From: Laburnicola sp. R22_1
Lineage: Eukaryota; Ascomycota; Dothideomycetes; Pleosporales; Didymosphaeriaceae
Length of the DNA: 64,000 bases
Assembly: GCA_014281115.1 (NCBI GenBank)
Contig: JACONQ010000021.1
Span: 1,178,001 to 1,242,000, forward strand
Direction: 5' to 3'
Shown: positions 1 through 9,824 of the stretch, in pieces
Layout of the letters: every line of letters begins with the position of its first letter
Numbering within the stretch: the stretch's first letter is position 1
Translations under genes and position numbers: made by a program
Notes under the pieces: generated by a model
Told to the model about the DNA's origin: nothing
Databases searched by the model: none
What the model saw: the letters and a program-made list of their open reading frames with translations, nothing else

Positions 1-599
1 GCTTAAACTATATAATTATCTTAATCTATAGCGCACCTACTAGCCTCTTAAGGACTTACTCTAAAACCTTATTAGATTGCTATAGCATAGTTAGTTAAAA
101 TATTCTAAATATATCCTAGATATGTTTAAAATATATTTAAACTTACTAGTTACGCAGCTAGCTCTATACGCTCTCTATAGTAGTAGTGCGTGCGGGCCCT
201 ATATAACCTTTTCTAACTAAAGTTTAGTTGCTACTATTAAAAATTAGCTAACACACGTAAATATATTCTAAATCTATTTAAACTTATTACTTTAGCAAGG
301 ACGGTAGTAGTAGAGTAAGGCGGAAAATCCTCATATTACTATAAGTTAGTATGAATATGTTTAGAAGCGGTGTAGAACTTGTTTAAATATACTAAGAATA
401 TAGATTATTAGTAGGAACGGTCTTTCTAGATATCTAATATTTAGTAGTTAGGATTCGCGCCGCTATTCTTAGGCTCCTAAGTAAATGTTAGTTGTTAGTT
501 AAATATAATATATTAGCTTAAATATATTCTAAATATATTCTAAATATATTCTAAATATATTCTAAATATATTAGGAATATATTCTAAATGTATTTAAAC

Positions 600-716
600 T
601 AACCTTAGGCTTAGGCTTAGGCTTAGGCTTAAACTCGGGCTTAGGCTCAAGCTCGGGCTTAGGCTCAAACTCGGGCTTAGGCTTAAACTTAGGCTTAGAC
701 TTAGGCTTAATAGAGA
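600..716 (+). repeat. degenerate TTAGGC-type hexamer array
   Basis: A run of CTTAGG/CTCGGG hexamers: ttaggc repeated, alternating with aaactcgggc and caagctcggg. A short second patch follows at about 774-795. The unit resembles but does not equal the usual fungal telomere unit TTAGGG. It sits next to an intron-like unit whose donor lies in the same sequence, so it may have been exon sequence coding a simple repeat. Confidence 0.5.
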
Positions 717-723
717 CATTTGG

Positions 724-770
724 CTATTACTATGTTAGCTTAAATATATTCTAAATATATTTAAACTAAC
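724..770 (-). other. intron-like unit of family X (47 nt)
   Basis: Read on the minus strand this segment begins GTTAGT, has a GCTAAC branch site and ends TAATAG. Its body is the shared periodic core (TTTAAATATATTTAGAATAT). It is one of the cleanest members of the set. Confidence 0.6.
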
Positions 771-1901
771 CTTAGGCTTAGGCTTAGGCTTATCCTCTTC
801 GCCCTCCTATCTATCTATTAGCTTTAGTCTATTTGAATTATTATAAAAGTATACCTCTCTAGCCTCTACTATAGCAATGGCATTATAGCGGACTATAATA
901 GTCTTATACTATCCTAAACCAAATTAGCTTAAATATATTAAGAATATAATTAGAATATAATTAGAATATAATTATACCTTTAATTGCGACTATATCTTAG
1001 CTACGTAGGTTACTAAAGTAATTCTATATTTAAATTAGCCTGCCTATATTTAGGACTTATATAATAAGATATATAGCCTCTACTACCTAGACACTATATG
1101 TGTTTTCTAGGTATATTTTTAGAGCGCTACGTATATTATATTTTGCCTTAAATATGTTAGTAATATGTTTATAAGATATTTAAGCATAGCTTATATTATA
1201 TAGTATACTAAAGAGCGCTAATAGCTATTTATAGCACACCATCCTAAAGTTTATAATATCTTACTATTTATTATCTTTAAGAGTTTTATACCTTTAATAA
1301 TAAACTTTTTCTTTTTATATCTCTTATATGGCGGCTAAACTTATTAGGAACGTATTTAAAACATATTCTAGATCTATTTAAGCTAGCTTATAAAGTTTAA
1401 GAGGCGGAGTGTTATTATATAGGTGTGTAAGTATGTGTAGGTAGTGTAGGCGTAGCTAGTATACAGAATAGCAATATTGCTTAAAAATATTTAGAACTTA
1501 TTTATATTGTGTTAATATTAGTAATTACTAAACTCTTAGCGCTAATTAAACTAGCCTATACGCTAACCCGCTAATATGCCCTAGTAATAATAAATAGCTA
1601 TAAGAGTGAATAACTAGCCAACTTGCCTCGCCAATATTAAATAATAATATTTAGAATATATTCTAAACATATTTATAGACCCTAGAACTACTACTCCTTC
1701 TTCTTTTAAAACTAAAACTAATCCCTCTTAAATTAAAGCTGCTGCTATATAAGCTATAGCTGTTTCTCTTTTCTTACTTCTTTAAACTCTGCCTTCTACT
1801 TTTCTAGAGCAAGTCTATTTTACTCTAGCTATATTTTCTTACAATTAGACTATATGTTTTACCTTAATAGTACTGCCTATTACTATAGGAACTATAATGC
1901 A

Positions 1902-1948
1902 CTGAAACAAATTAGTAAAATAATTAGAATATATTTAAACTTTCTTAC
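1902..1948 (-). other. intron-like unit of family X (47 nt)
   Basis: On the minus strand: donor GTAAGA, core TTTAAATATATTCTAATTAT, branch site TACTAAT, acceptor TTTCAG. The same unit is present in family X copy 2 near 48905-48950, with C-to-T type changes at the acceptor. Confidence 0.6.
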
Positions 1949-2851
1949 TCTAGTACTAGAGAGGACTAAAGTAGTAAGAACCTTAAGATAGATAGAGTTT
2001 ATAATACTAATTTGGCTCTAGACAATATAGATAGTATATACCTTACTTACTTAGAAGTAATATATCTAGAAGAATCTAACTAGTATAGTACCTTATCTTT
2101 AATAGGTGTGCTAGCAAAAATCTCCTTCTCCTACTATCGCTCTAAACCTATTAGAAACATATTTATAATATATTTACGTATTTTTACTTTTCTTTACTTT
2201 TTTATTAGCCTTACGCTAAGTATTTATAAAGAATCGCTAGTTTATTAATAAAGACGTTTGTAAGGCATAATAGACACTATATTTCTCCTAGGATAAATAT
2301 TTTATAATATCCTAAAGGTCTATATATATTGTACTTAGACATATTAGTAATATATTTCTAATATATTTAAAGATGTATATACTTTAAAACAGCCTCTAGA
2401 AGTAGTTGCCACTTGCCTATATAGTAACTCTTATTCTTAGCCTACTTAGCATTATTTAAATATAATACTAGATTATTCTAGGCATTTTTAGTATATAACT
2501 TATAGCTTATAATAGACTAGCTATAATAATAAATTATCTCTTATATATTGTCTAGTTCTATACCTTTTCTAATTCATACTCTTTAAACATATTTAGAAAT
2601 TATTCACAAAATGTTTAAATAGCGTAATATATAAATAAGAAGGTTATAGAGCTCTATATACTCTGCCTCTATCTTTATACATAGAAGAGCACTTATTTAA
2701 CCCCAATCTAAGTCTTTAATATAGGATACTCCTGGCACAGTCTTATTAATACTATAATAGAAGCATACCTGGCAAAAGCGCACATAGAATTAAAGCTGCT
2801 AGTGCTAGTATCTTCTATTAGAATCTAGTTAGCTAAGCATCTTGCCAAACC

Positions 2852-2897
2852 CTTAAATATATTAGAAATATATTATGAATATATTTAAACTACTTAC
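2852..2897 (-). other. intron-like unit of family X (46 nt)
   Basis: On the minus strand: donor GTAAGT, core TTTAAATATATTCATAATAT, branch TTCTAAT, acceptor TTTAAG. Confidence 0.55.
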
Positions 2898-3301
2898 TCT
2901 GTATTTGCTTTATATCTATATTAACTATAATACTATTAAATCCTACATTATATATATGTCTTTACTAAAATGGCTTACTTGCCTACTTACTAGATTATAT
3001 AAAGAACTCTAATAGACTATTTCTATATACCTTTGGCAATTTGGCATTAGTAATAATTCTACTAAGTGTAATAACTTTAACATGTTAGGAACTTGTTTAT
3101 AAACTATTTAGAGAGAATTTATACTTTTACTATATAGTTTATAGAATATGGCAAGTATAATCTTAGACTAGTCCTTTTAAGCCTCTTATATAACATGTCT
3201 ATCTAAAACGTTATTTAGTTAAAGAGGATCTTTGCCTACTAGTTATAAAAGTAGACAATATAATTACTAGAGATAGAGATTGTTATTCTACGTATATATG
3301 C

Positions 3302-3347
3302 CTAAAGCTGTTAGAAACTAGTTAAGAACGTGTTTAGAGAAATATAC
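3302..3347 (-). other. intron-like unit of family X (46 nt)
   Basis: On the minus strand: donor GTATAT, branch TTCTAAC, acceptor CTTTAG. The core is a diverged version of the same 12-nt periodic sequence (AAACACGTTCTTAACTAGTT). Confidence 0.55.
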
Positions 3348-4457
3348 TAAAGTGGGGTTTAAAAGGTGTCTTGTACGCTACTTATATATTATACTACTTA
3401 TGCTAAACGTATATAGAAAAGTAGCTAGCTTTTCACACTTAATAATTTGCTAAATTCTATTCTTATTTATAAATATAGTGTTAAGCTCTTTAAGACATAT
3501 AATGCTATGTAATTAGAGGAAAGCCTTTAACTAAGGCGAGTTAAGAAACTTAGCTAAACACGTTAGGAAGATGTTCTAAACATATTCTAAAAATATTTAA
3601 AGAAACTTATATTATATTAGTGTAGGCATTAGTATTAGATAGAGGACTCTATAGATATCTTCTAGCTAACTAGATAATATACTATGTAGTAGTGATAAAA
3701 TATATAGATGTAATTTATATAATATAAAACTATAATATAATAATATTATGAGATTATTTAGAACTAGAATATAAAACTCTACGTTACACTCTTTCTTAAC
3801 TAGTTGTTCTTAATCCTAAGTGTAGTTAACCCCTTAAACATATTTAGAACATATTAAGAATATATTTAGGAAATATACTATAGGTTTCTAGATGGGCGCT
3901 TTAAGGCTCTACTATATTATAGAACTATAATAAGGTTAGTAGGCCATTATTAAATAGCTTTTATAAGTACTATACGTCTACCTTTTTAGGCACCTTTTAA
4001 TAGAAGTGGTTCTTTGTATAGCGTTTAGTCTAGCTCTAATAGCTAACTACCTAGAAGTAGATATCTATTATTTCCTATATTTATTAGTACTTTAGTTTAA
4101 ATATATTCTAAAGATATTTAGAATATATTCGAAATCTTTTTATACCTAGTGTAGGCGCTTTAAATATAGCGCACATATTGCTCTTTATAGATTATAGCAA
4201 TTCTTCTATATAAATCTTTGCTATACGCTTATATAATAAGCTATAGCTTCTTACTCTTTATCTCTTCTTACTACTATAATAGTCTTTTAAGTTTGCTAAA
4301 TATCCTTATAAAGTGCTAGGGTTATCTTAGTATGTAAACACCTTTATAGTCTATTCTAAAGGTGTTTGTAGTGCTTTATACCTCTATATATATACTTTAA
4401 TTTTTATACTATACTATTAAGAAAAGGTAAGGTGGCTTTACTAGTAGAGTATGCCTT

Positions 4458-4531
4458 CTATTTTAAATATTAAATCTTAAACATATTAGGAATATATTCT
4501 AAATATATTCTAAATATATTTAAGTACTTAC
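4458..4531 (-). other. intron-like unit of family X, expanded core (74 nt)
   Basis: On the minus strand it starts GTAAGTACTTAAATATATTT and ends AAAATAG. It contains three tandem copies of the 12-nt core unit (TATATTTAGAA). The unit at about 518-600 carries even more copies, so the core can expand by slippage. Confidence 0.5.
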
Positions 4532-4999
4532 TAATAACGCCTAGTTTAGTACCTATTCTTTAGTAGGGTATATACTACCTACTAGCTGCGCTACACTTAT
4601 AATATACTTAACTTTCCCTTTATATATTTTAGGGTATATTAGTAATAAAGAAGTGTAAATTATCTCTTATACACGTAATATAGAACTTAGCTTCTTATTA
4701 GAGCTTTCTAGTATAAATAGTGTAAGCATCTATATAAATATATTATAAATATGTTTAGAATATATTTATATAGTAGATATATATTAGCTAGCTACTTAAA
4801 CTTATTATTAGGTTCTAGGTTATAATCTAAGTTAATGTATAGGTCTACACCTAGCTTCTATATTAGATTATAGGGCGTATCTAATAGTTTACATTGTAGT
4901 ATTAGATTATATATAGGGTCTATTTTTAAATAGGTTTAGAATAGCTTAATAAAATGTTTAAAATAAGTTTAAGGGAGAAAGTGTTAACCTAAGGTAATA

Positions 5000-5632
5000 C
5001 TAAAAAAATTTCACTGCCTGTTTTAGTAAGGTGGACTGAGTTATTGTGGGGCAGTATCGGGCGACGCTAAAAGCACTATCGGGTGAGCTGCCTCCTGGAA
5101 AACCATGCACGACCTTCTCACATATATGTTCCCACAATCGAAGTGGGTCAGTAAAGTCCACGCACCGCTCCTCCTCGGTGATCTGAACTACATTCCGCCC
5201 GCCGGTAAGCAAGCGGCGATACTGTGCCGACTACGGACCGAGAAGAGCCTGCTCATCAGGGCAACCCTAGACAAGATAGTCAAAACGTCAACCTGAATTT
5301 CATTGGATCAAAGAGACCGCAGCGCTTGTATATTAATGACCGTTGGATACGCCGTTCTTTTCAGCTCACGCAAACAGAGCGCTGCCTCTTGTGTCATCCA
5401 CATGGAACAAGACGCGCACACCCTCGCCACCGCAACTCTCACCAATCACTCAGGGCCACAAAGTCCCAGGGCGCATATGTTTCCATTGGCACCTCCAGAC
5501 AACTCTAACGAAGAGATCACCATGCTCCGCGCTCTGAGATCTCCCTCCCTTGTCACGAACGCGCGTATTGGGCACCGCCTTGAGAAGCCGTCGCAGCCAG
5601 CTGCGAAGCTGAATTCGCAGACGCTGCGTCAG
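5000..5632. other. border of the normal-composition island, 5' flank of the reductase gene
   Basis: Base composition changes sharply from AT-rich to balanced near 5000. The stretch holds several overlapping short open frames on both strands, none recognisable. The reductase frame stays open upstream to 5303, with Met codons at 5303 and 5522, so an N-terminal extension of up to about 110 residues cannot be excluded. The upstream residues show no similarity to the reductase fold, and I regard the interval as promoter and 5' leader. Confidence 0.4.
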
Positions 5633-6949
5633 ATGCCGCCTTCTCTCAGCTGGTCCATCAACGAGACGAAGGTTGAGTACAGGAATCTAGGGAACAGCGG
5701 CTTGCGCGTTTCCAATCCAATTCTTGGCTGCATGCACTTCGGCAGTTCCAAGTGGCTTGACTGGGTGTTGGACGAGGCAGATGCCGTCCGTCTTCTGAAG
5801 GAAGCGTACGATCGGGGGATCAACACCGTGAGTCCCTGTTCCGTATGCGCAACAAGTCCGCAAGTTTGGCTAATCCGCAAAATAGTGGGATACGGCAAAC
5901 GTTTACTCCAACGGAGAGTCGGAGTGCGTTATTGAAAAAGCTCTGAAGATCCATCGTATTCCAAGACACAAGGTCGTCATTATGACCAAATGCTTCAGAC
6001 CCGTGACAGATCCAGACGTCGATCCGAACCTAGGAAGCATCATGGCAATGTTTGGCATGGAAGCGCAAACCAGCAAAGATTACGTGAACCAATGCGGTGA
6101 GCACCGAGATTTTTGCAAATGTTTCCAAATTTTCTGACAGCGCCATTTTCGAAGGTCTCTCCAGGGCCGCTATCTTCAAACAAGTCGAAGACTCGTTGAA
6201 GCGGTTAGATACAGACTATATCGACGTGTTGCAGGTCCACCGTTTCGACCACAGCGTTCCGCCGGAGGAGACGATGAAGGCGCTGCACGACCTCATTCAG
6301 GCCAACAAGGTGCGGTACATCGGCGCTTCGTCCATGTGGGCGCACGAGCTGGCCATTCTTCAACATGTGGCTGAGCGAAACGGCTGGACGAAGTTCATCT
6401 CCATGCAAAACCACTACAACCTGCTTTACAGGGAAGAGGAGCGCGAGATGATCAAGTACTGCCATATGTCAGGGGTGGGCCTCATTCCGGTAAGTCATGG
6501 CCCCTTCACTCTCCCTGTATGCCGGTGCACACCATAAGACGTTGACCGTGCGGGAAAAGCGGCCAAAGCTGACGTTCGTTGCGAGAATATAGTGGAGCCC
6601 GCTGGCGTCCGGGAGACTTGCGCGTCCTCCGCGGCGCAGCAACGGCGACGGCGCCGCAGTGGCTGCTACAACCCGCTCCGCGCAAGGCCCAATATATGAG
6701 GGCGACAACGCGGCGGAGAGCGAGGAGATCCTGCGACGCGCGCACTGTGTAGCCGACGCGCGCGGCTGGCCCATCAGCCATGTCGCCCTGGCTTGGCTCA
6801 ACAAGAGAGTCACGGCTCCCATTATCGGCTTGTCGAGCGCGGCGCGCATGGACGAGGCGCTGGGTGCGCGCGGCAAGGTCTTGAGCGTGATGGAGGAGCG
6901 GTACTTGGAGGAGCCATATAGGCCGCAGCGCGTGCAGGGGCATTCTTAA
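5633..6949 (+). CDS. aldo/keto reductase, four exons
   Basis: Predicted NADPH-dependent aldo/keto reductase, probably cytosolic, reducing a carbonyl or aromatic aldehyde; the substrate is unknown. Exons 5633-5827, 5886-6096, 6155-6489 and 6593-6949 join in frame to about 365 residues, close to the family's usual 330-360. Introns are 58, 58 and 103 nt with gtgagt, gtgagc and gtaagt donors and AG acceptors. The catalytic tetrad is visible as D67 (WDTA), Y72 (NVYS), K100 (IMTK) and H164 (QVHRFD). The family motifs LGNSGLRVS near the N-terminus, [13 protein letters not shown] across the third intron, and an ALAWL...APIIGLSS cofactor-loop region are present. The C-terminus ends RPQRVQGHS, as in fungal members. 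I chose Met 5633 because similarity starts soon after it; 5522 is an alternative. There are no nonsense codons, unlike everything around it. A role in secondary metabolism is possible but not shown. Confidence 0.85.
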
Positions 6950-7178
6950 GTCTGTTGTGTCCATTTTTCTTACGCAATCAGCCCGCTAGTCTTCTGAGTT
7001 TGTTTATTACACTCCGCAGGCCATTCCTTCCAATACTATGAAGAATAATGCGCTGTGCACCATTCGCTACTTTACAGCTCCTTTGTAGGTTTTGTAGCAA
7101 CAGTGTAAGCAGGGTGGGTACTAATAAAAAGTCATGTATATTATGATGGGCGTATGTGATTGATTGATTGATTGATTC
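6950..7178. other. reductase 3' flank with TGAT microsatellite
   Basis: Balanced base composition downstream of the reductase stop. It ends in five TGAT units (7157-7176). No gene is visible. Confidence 0.5.
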
Positions 7179-7343
7179 TGTTGGATGTGGGACAGAGGAC
7201 ATGAAAGAAGGCAGAAGGTTGTTTTATTGAGAGAGCTACGGAGAGCGATTATATACACAACCAGCATGAGTAAGCAGGTGACTAAGAGTCACGTGAGGAT
7301 GCAGTTCACCGTGTACCGTTTGAACTGAGGTGCCAGGCTGACA
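7179..7343. mobile_element. candidate solo LTR (165 bp)
   Basis: The segment starts TGTTGGATG and ends GGCTGACA (TG...CA termini). It is flanked on both sides by the 5-bp direct repeat gattc (7174-7178 and 7344-7348), the hallmark of LTR-element integration. It does not match the Copia or Gypsy LTRs in this window. A chance 5-bp match next to a TGAT microsatellite is the main alternative. Confidence 0.55.
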
Positions 7344-7348
7344 GATTC

Positions 7349-7444
7349 TTACGCCACATTGTGCCCAGAAGGCCCATAGGCTGACCATCCCATCTGACCT
7401 AATCGCTTAGACCTCGGTACACCCACGCTTCATTCCAAGCCCCA
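7349..7444. other. short spacer, no feature seen
   Basis: Balanced composition between the solo LTR and the LINE fragment. Nothing recognised. Confidence 0.4.
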
Positions 7445-7880
7445 ACTCAGTCACACCAACACCAACTTTTGGAATTTGGGAAAGTGGTAAAAATTGCTAA
7501 ATCTTTATCTCGCTCATCTCAGTTTCATCTGAAATCCCACTCCTAGCCATCCTCAGGCACCGCACGCGTGCGGCGGGCTGATGATAGCGATGGAGACGCC
7601 TCAGAGGCCCCCTCCGGGAGCCTCTACAGCGACTCGCCCCCCAGACCCTGAGTCTGCGCGGCAGGCTAACATCCAGCACCCCTCCAGGAAGTGCTAACAG
7701 ACTGATGTCCACCCTCCTAGACGCCTTTCCTTTGGTGGAGGCGTGCCCAACCGCCCAGAAGCTGCTACAGACACAGCAGCCAACGCCCTCAACTCCCACC
7801 TCGCGGCTGCGCGCAAGGCGGCAGAGACCCAGGAGAAAGTCCAAATAGTCATAGCCAGACTTGTCAACAATCAACTCAAC
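7445..7880 (+). mobile_element. 5' fragment of Tad-like LINE, weakly mutated copy
   Basis: This matches the 5' end of the LINE at 10583-11030 over about 420 nt, through the shared caccgcacgcgtgcgg motif and the ORF1 start (ATG at 7590, METPQRPPPG...). It carries far fewer RIP-type changes than the full-length copy. ORF1 reads for about 36 codons to a TGC TAA stop, then continues in frame with Ala-rich sequence. The similarity ends near 7870-7880, where the hAT-type subterminal repeats begin. It is either a truncated insertion or a copy cut by the neighbouring hAT. Confidence 0.65.
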
Positions 7881-8040
7881 TCAATTTAGCCATCAAAATT
7901 GAGTTGAGTTGCATTCAAGAGGCCTTCAAGTTGAGTTAAGTTAATTGATAACGTAATCAGTGGGGTCTAAGTTGAGTTGAGTTGAGCTGAGTTCAAGACG
8001 TCTAAGTTGAGTTGGGTTGACTTAATTGAGTTTAATTGCT
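7870..8040. repeat. subterminal repeat cluster (TTGAGTTGAGTT), probable hAT end
   Basis: The hexamer-like motif TTGAG/CTCAA is repeated about a dozen times in both orientations. It includes an inverted pair, aactcaactcaattt and aaattgagttgagtt, at 7873-7912. Clusters of short motifs next to the terminus are typical of hAT transposons, and a hAT transposase relic lies directly beside this one. Confidence 0.5.
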
Positions 8041-8324
8041 TAGGGATCGTTTCCGAGTTTCTCGTAAAGGTAATTAAGATCATTAATAGAGAGCTCTCCT
8101 TGCGAGGATAAGGCTTGTGGGGAGCATTTGATGCCTATTCTCTTCCAGGACTTTAAGTCGTTGGGGCTAAGAGGAGGCTCCTTCTTCCATAGTTCAAACT
8201 TAGTACCCAGGAGATCTCCTAGCTCACTAAAGGTAAGGCTTGTCGTCAGGCTGGGATCGTCTGAGAGGAGCTCAAGCTTCTGTTTAATAGCAGCTCTGGA
8301 GTAGCATCTCAAACTATGAGGCAA
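8040..8324 (-). CDS. small ORF of unknown function inside hAT relic
   Basis: An open frame of 94 codons beginning MPHSLRCYSR and ending YEKLGNDP. It is rich in Leu and Ser with two predicted helical stretches. No membrane segment or known motif is seen. It lies between the hAT-type repeat cluster and the hAT transposase relic, so it may be a frame-shifted C-terminal part of that element rather than an independent gene. Low confidence that it is expressed. Confidence 0.25.
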   Translation of the reverse strand: MPHSLRCYSRAAIKQKLELLSDDPSLTTSLTFSELGDLLGTKFELWKKEPPLSPNDLKSWKRIGIKCSPQALSSQGELSINDLNYLYEKLGNDP

Positions 8325-8339
8325 GTAGCTGCCCGGCTA

Positions 8340-9010
8340 TCATAGCAAACTCCAGCGTTGACTTTAATGGCGCTCAAACTAGCAAACTCGGCCGTCTGAT
8401 TACCTTTATGGCTCGTCGCCCTGCACGTTGATTACCCTCGTCGCCCTGCACGTCAGCAGCCTCGGCGGCTATTCGATCCTTGTATGATTTCCAGAGCGCT
8501 AGGAAGGCCCGATGGTTGCTCGGCAGCCAGTCCTGCTGTGGATGAGGGCCCTTCTCCACCTCGTCCCAGTCATCGGGGACCCTCCAAGCGCTATCGAGAT
8601 AGTGTTTGTACGTTGGATGGAGGATTGTTGCAACTTGCGGCGTAGTAGACTAGGGACGCGTCGAGCTTATTATAGTACTCCGAGAGCTTCTTGTGTGCGG
8701 CGTTAACGTTAGTTATTAAGTAGTCCTCGGGCGCGTCTTCAGCTGTATAGTCCACTTTGGCGAGGCGCTCCTTTATCTATTCGAGCTTATTGAGCAGGAA
8801 CTCAAAGGCAATAATAACCTCCCAGATAGCTCCATGGTTGCCGGCTTTAGTCCTACCCTGCAGCCACCTCGTCGCCTCCTCAAAGGGCGCGAGCATATTC
8901 CTAGCGTCACGACGCCGGCATGCAGGATTTCAGAAGCCGAGGAGGAATACCAACGTTATTCCAGCCAGCCCGCCTTTGCTGCACCATAATTAGCCGAACC
9001 ATTAAACATA
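8340..9010 (-). pseudogene. hAT transposase relic, central part
   Basis: Minus-strand translation gives conserved hAT stretches: EEATRWLQGR then GAIWEVIIAFEFLLNKLE (about 8890-8775), then DAPEDYLITNVNAAHKKLSE and YYNKLDASLVYYAA (about 8735-8640), and further on DWLPSNHRAFLALWKSY (about 8535-8480). The same segments, in the same order, occur in the hAT relic at 19690-20918 (for example NYYNKLDNSLIYY), so both belong to one family. Frameshifts and at least one TAG interrupt it. The C-terminal dimerisation domain seen in the other copy is not found here. Mutational load is much lower than in the AT-rich copy. Confidence 0.65.
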
Positions 9011-9111
9011 AATCCGCCGAGCCCCTAACGCCTCGCTGCCGTCCATCGGGAACTCCGTTGCTGCAAGGCAGACACAGCTAGAGACTAGGGGTATTTCCTA
9101 ACCATCATACA

Positions 9112-9534
9112 CTACGTGCTGCTAAAAGGGGCGGGAGGCACGGCCGTGACATACCCCTGGAGAAGAGGGTTCCAGTCTGCCTTGCACGGTCGAAACACTG
9201 ATGAGGTGGTCGGCTTCCTACGAGACAGGGGAGACACGGTTCCCTGTAAGCTCGATGGCTCCGACCCAATGCTTCCACTGGAAGGTGTGAACGACCATCC
9301 GCCGAAGCCATCCTGGGGGCTAGACATGGCTTCCAACGATCCGCATGACACAGCACAGAAAGGGATATCCCCGCGCGGCATGAATCCTATGCCCGGTCTC
9401 GATTTTACGGTGCTCTGAACAAACGGTGGGTGCTTGAAGCTGCTACGAGTACCACCAGAGAGCACTCTGTTCCACTTCCGACGTTTAAAAACCAAGCAGA
9501 AGGCCGCAAGGAAGCCGTAGATCGTACGTGGCAC
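9112..9534 (-). CDS. unrecognised ORF, 140 codons
   Basis: The longest frame in the 9.1-9.55 kb stretch of balanced composition begins MPRTIYGFLAAFCLVF, giving one short hydrophobic segment, then a Ser/Pro-rich tail. A 100-codon frame overlaps it on the plus strand (9116-9418), so coding is uncertain for either. It lies downstream of the membrane-protein relic on the same strand and could be a separated part of that gene. No function can be assigned. Confidence 0.2.
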   Translation of the reverse strand: MPRTIYGFLAAFCLVFKRRKWNRVLSGGTRSSFKHPPFVQSTVKSRPGIGFMPRGDIPFCAVSCGSLEAMSSPQDGFGGWSFTPSSGSIGSEPSSLQGTVSPLSRRKPTTSSVFRPCKADWNPLLQGYVTAVPPAPFSST

Positions 9535-9819
9535 GGTTAGTTCGACGGGCGATATCGGTTCCTTTCCATTCGAGACTCGAGCTATGACTACTGTCCGAAC
9601 ATCAACTTGTTTCTGACATATGCCGGTTCCTGCTTGTCTATGTCCATCTTGGTGAGTTCTCAGAGGCTCGTAGGCTGTCCAGTCGCACTGCTCTCCCTAC
9701 GCTACTATGATTCCCGGACCGAGCCGAGCGTCTGAGCGGCTCAACAATTCGAGCTTGATGCTAGCCATGCAAAAAGCGAACAGGTTCGCTACTTGTGCAA
9801 GGATGCAAAACTGTCTAGG
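9535..9819. other. intergenic, no feature seen
   Basis: Balanced composition between two poorly supported minus-strand frames. Nothing recognised. Confidence 0.4.
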
Positions 9820-9824
9820 TCAGA

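Larger units (their letters stand above)
1..4975 (-). pseudogene. RIP-decayed multi-exon gene, repeat family X, copy 1
   Basis: No ordinary ORF survives here. On the minus strand the sequence alternates between blocks of about 150-230 nt and short AT-rich segments that look like introns: GT donor, CTAAC/CTAAT branch site, AG acceptor. About 20 such segments occur, spaced roughly 190-280 nt apart. Several intervening blocks (for example 2898-3075 and 3357-3535) have one minus-strand frame in which the only stops are TAG/TAA, as expected if CAG/CAA/TGG codons were mutated by RIP. A second, more decayed copy lies at 48877-57147, so this is a repeated family. I do not recognise the encoded protein. 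The left end runs out of the window. It could be a transposon gene or an amplified host gene. Confidence 0.5.

Noticed and set aside
600..716. True telomere repeat (TTAGGC)n
   Set aside because: That unit is the nematode type. The array is degenerate and mixes CTCGGG units, and RIP transitions cannot turn TTAGGG into TTAGGC.
1..4990. Starship captain (DUF3435 tyrosine recombinase) as the identity of family X
   Set aside because: A few exon-like segments (FGKML, CLLC) tempted me, but no recombinase Arg-His-Arg-Tyr pattern could be placed and the many introns do not fit. Not supported.
5629..6964. Long minus-strand and alternative-frame ORFs overlapping the reductase (for example 6469-6876, 6506-6964)
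   Set aside because: They are shadows of GC-rich coding sequence. The plus-strand frame has the family motifs and splice sites.
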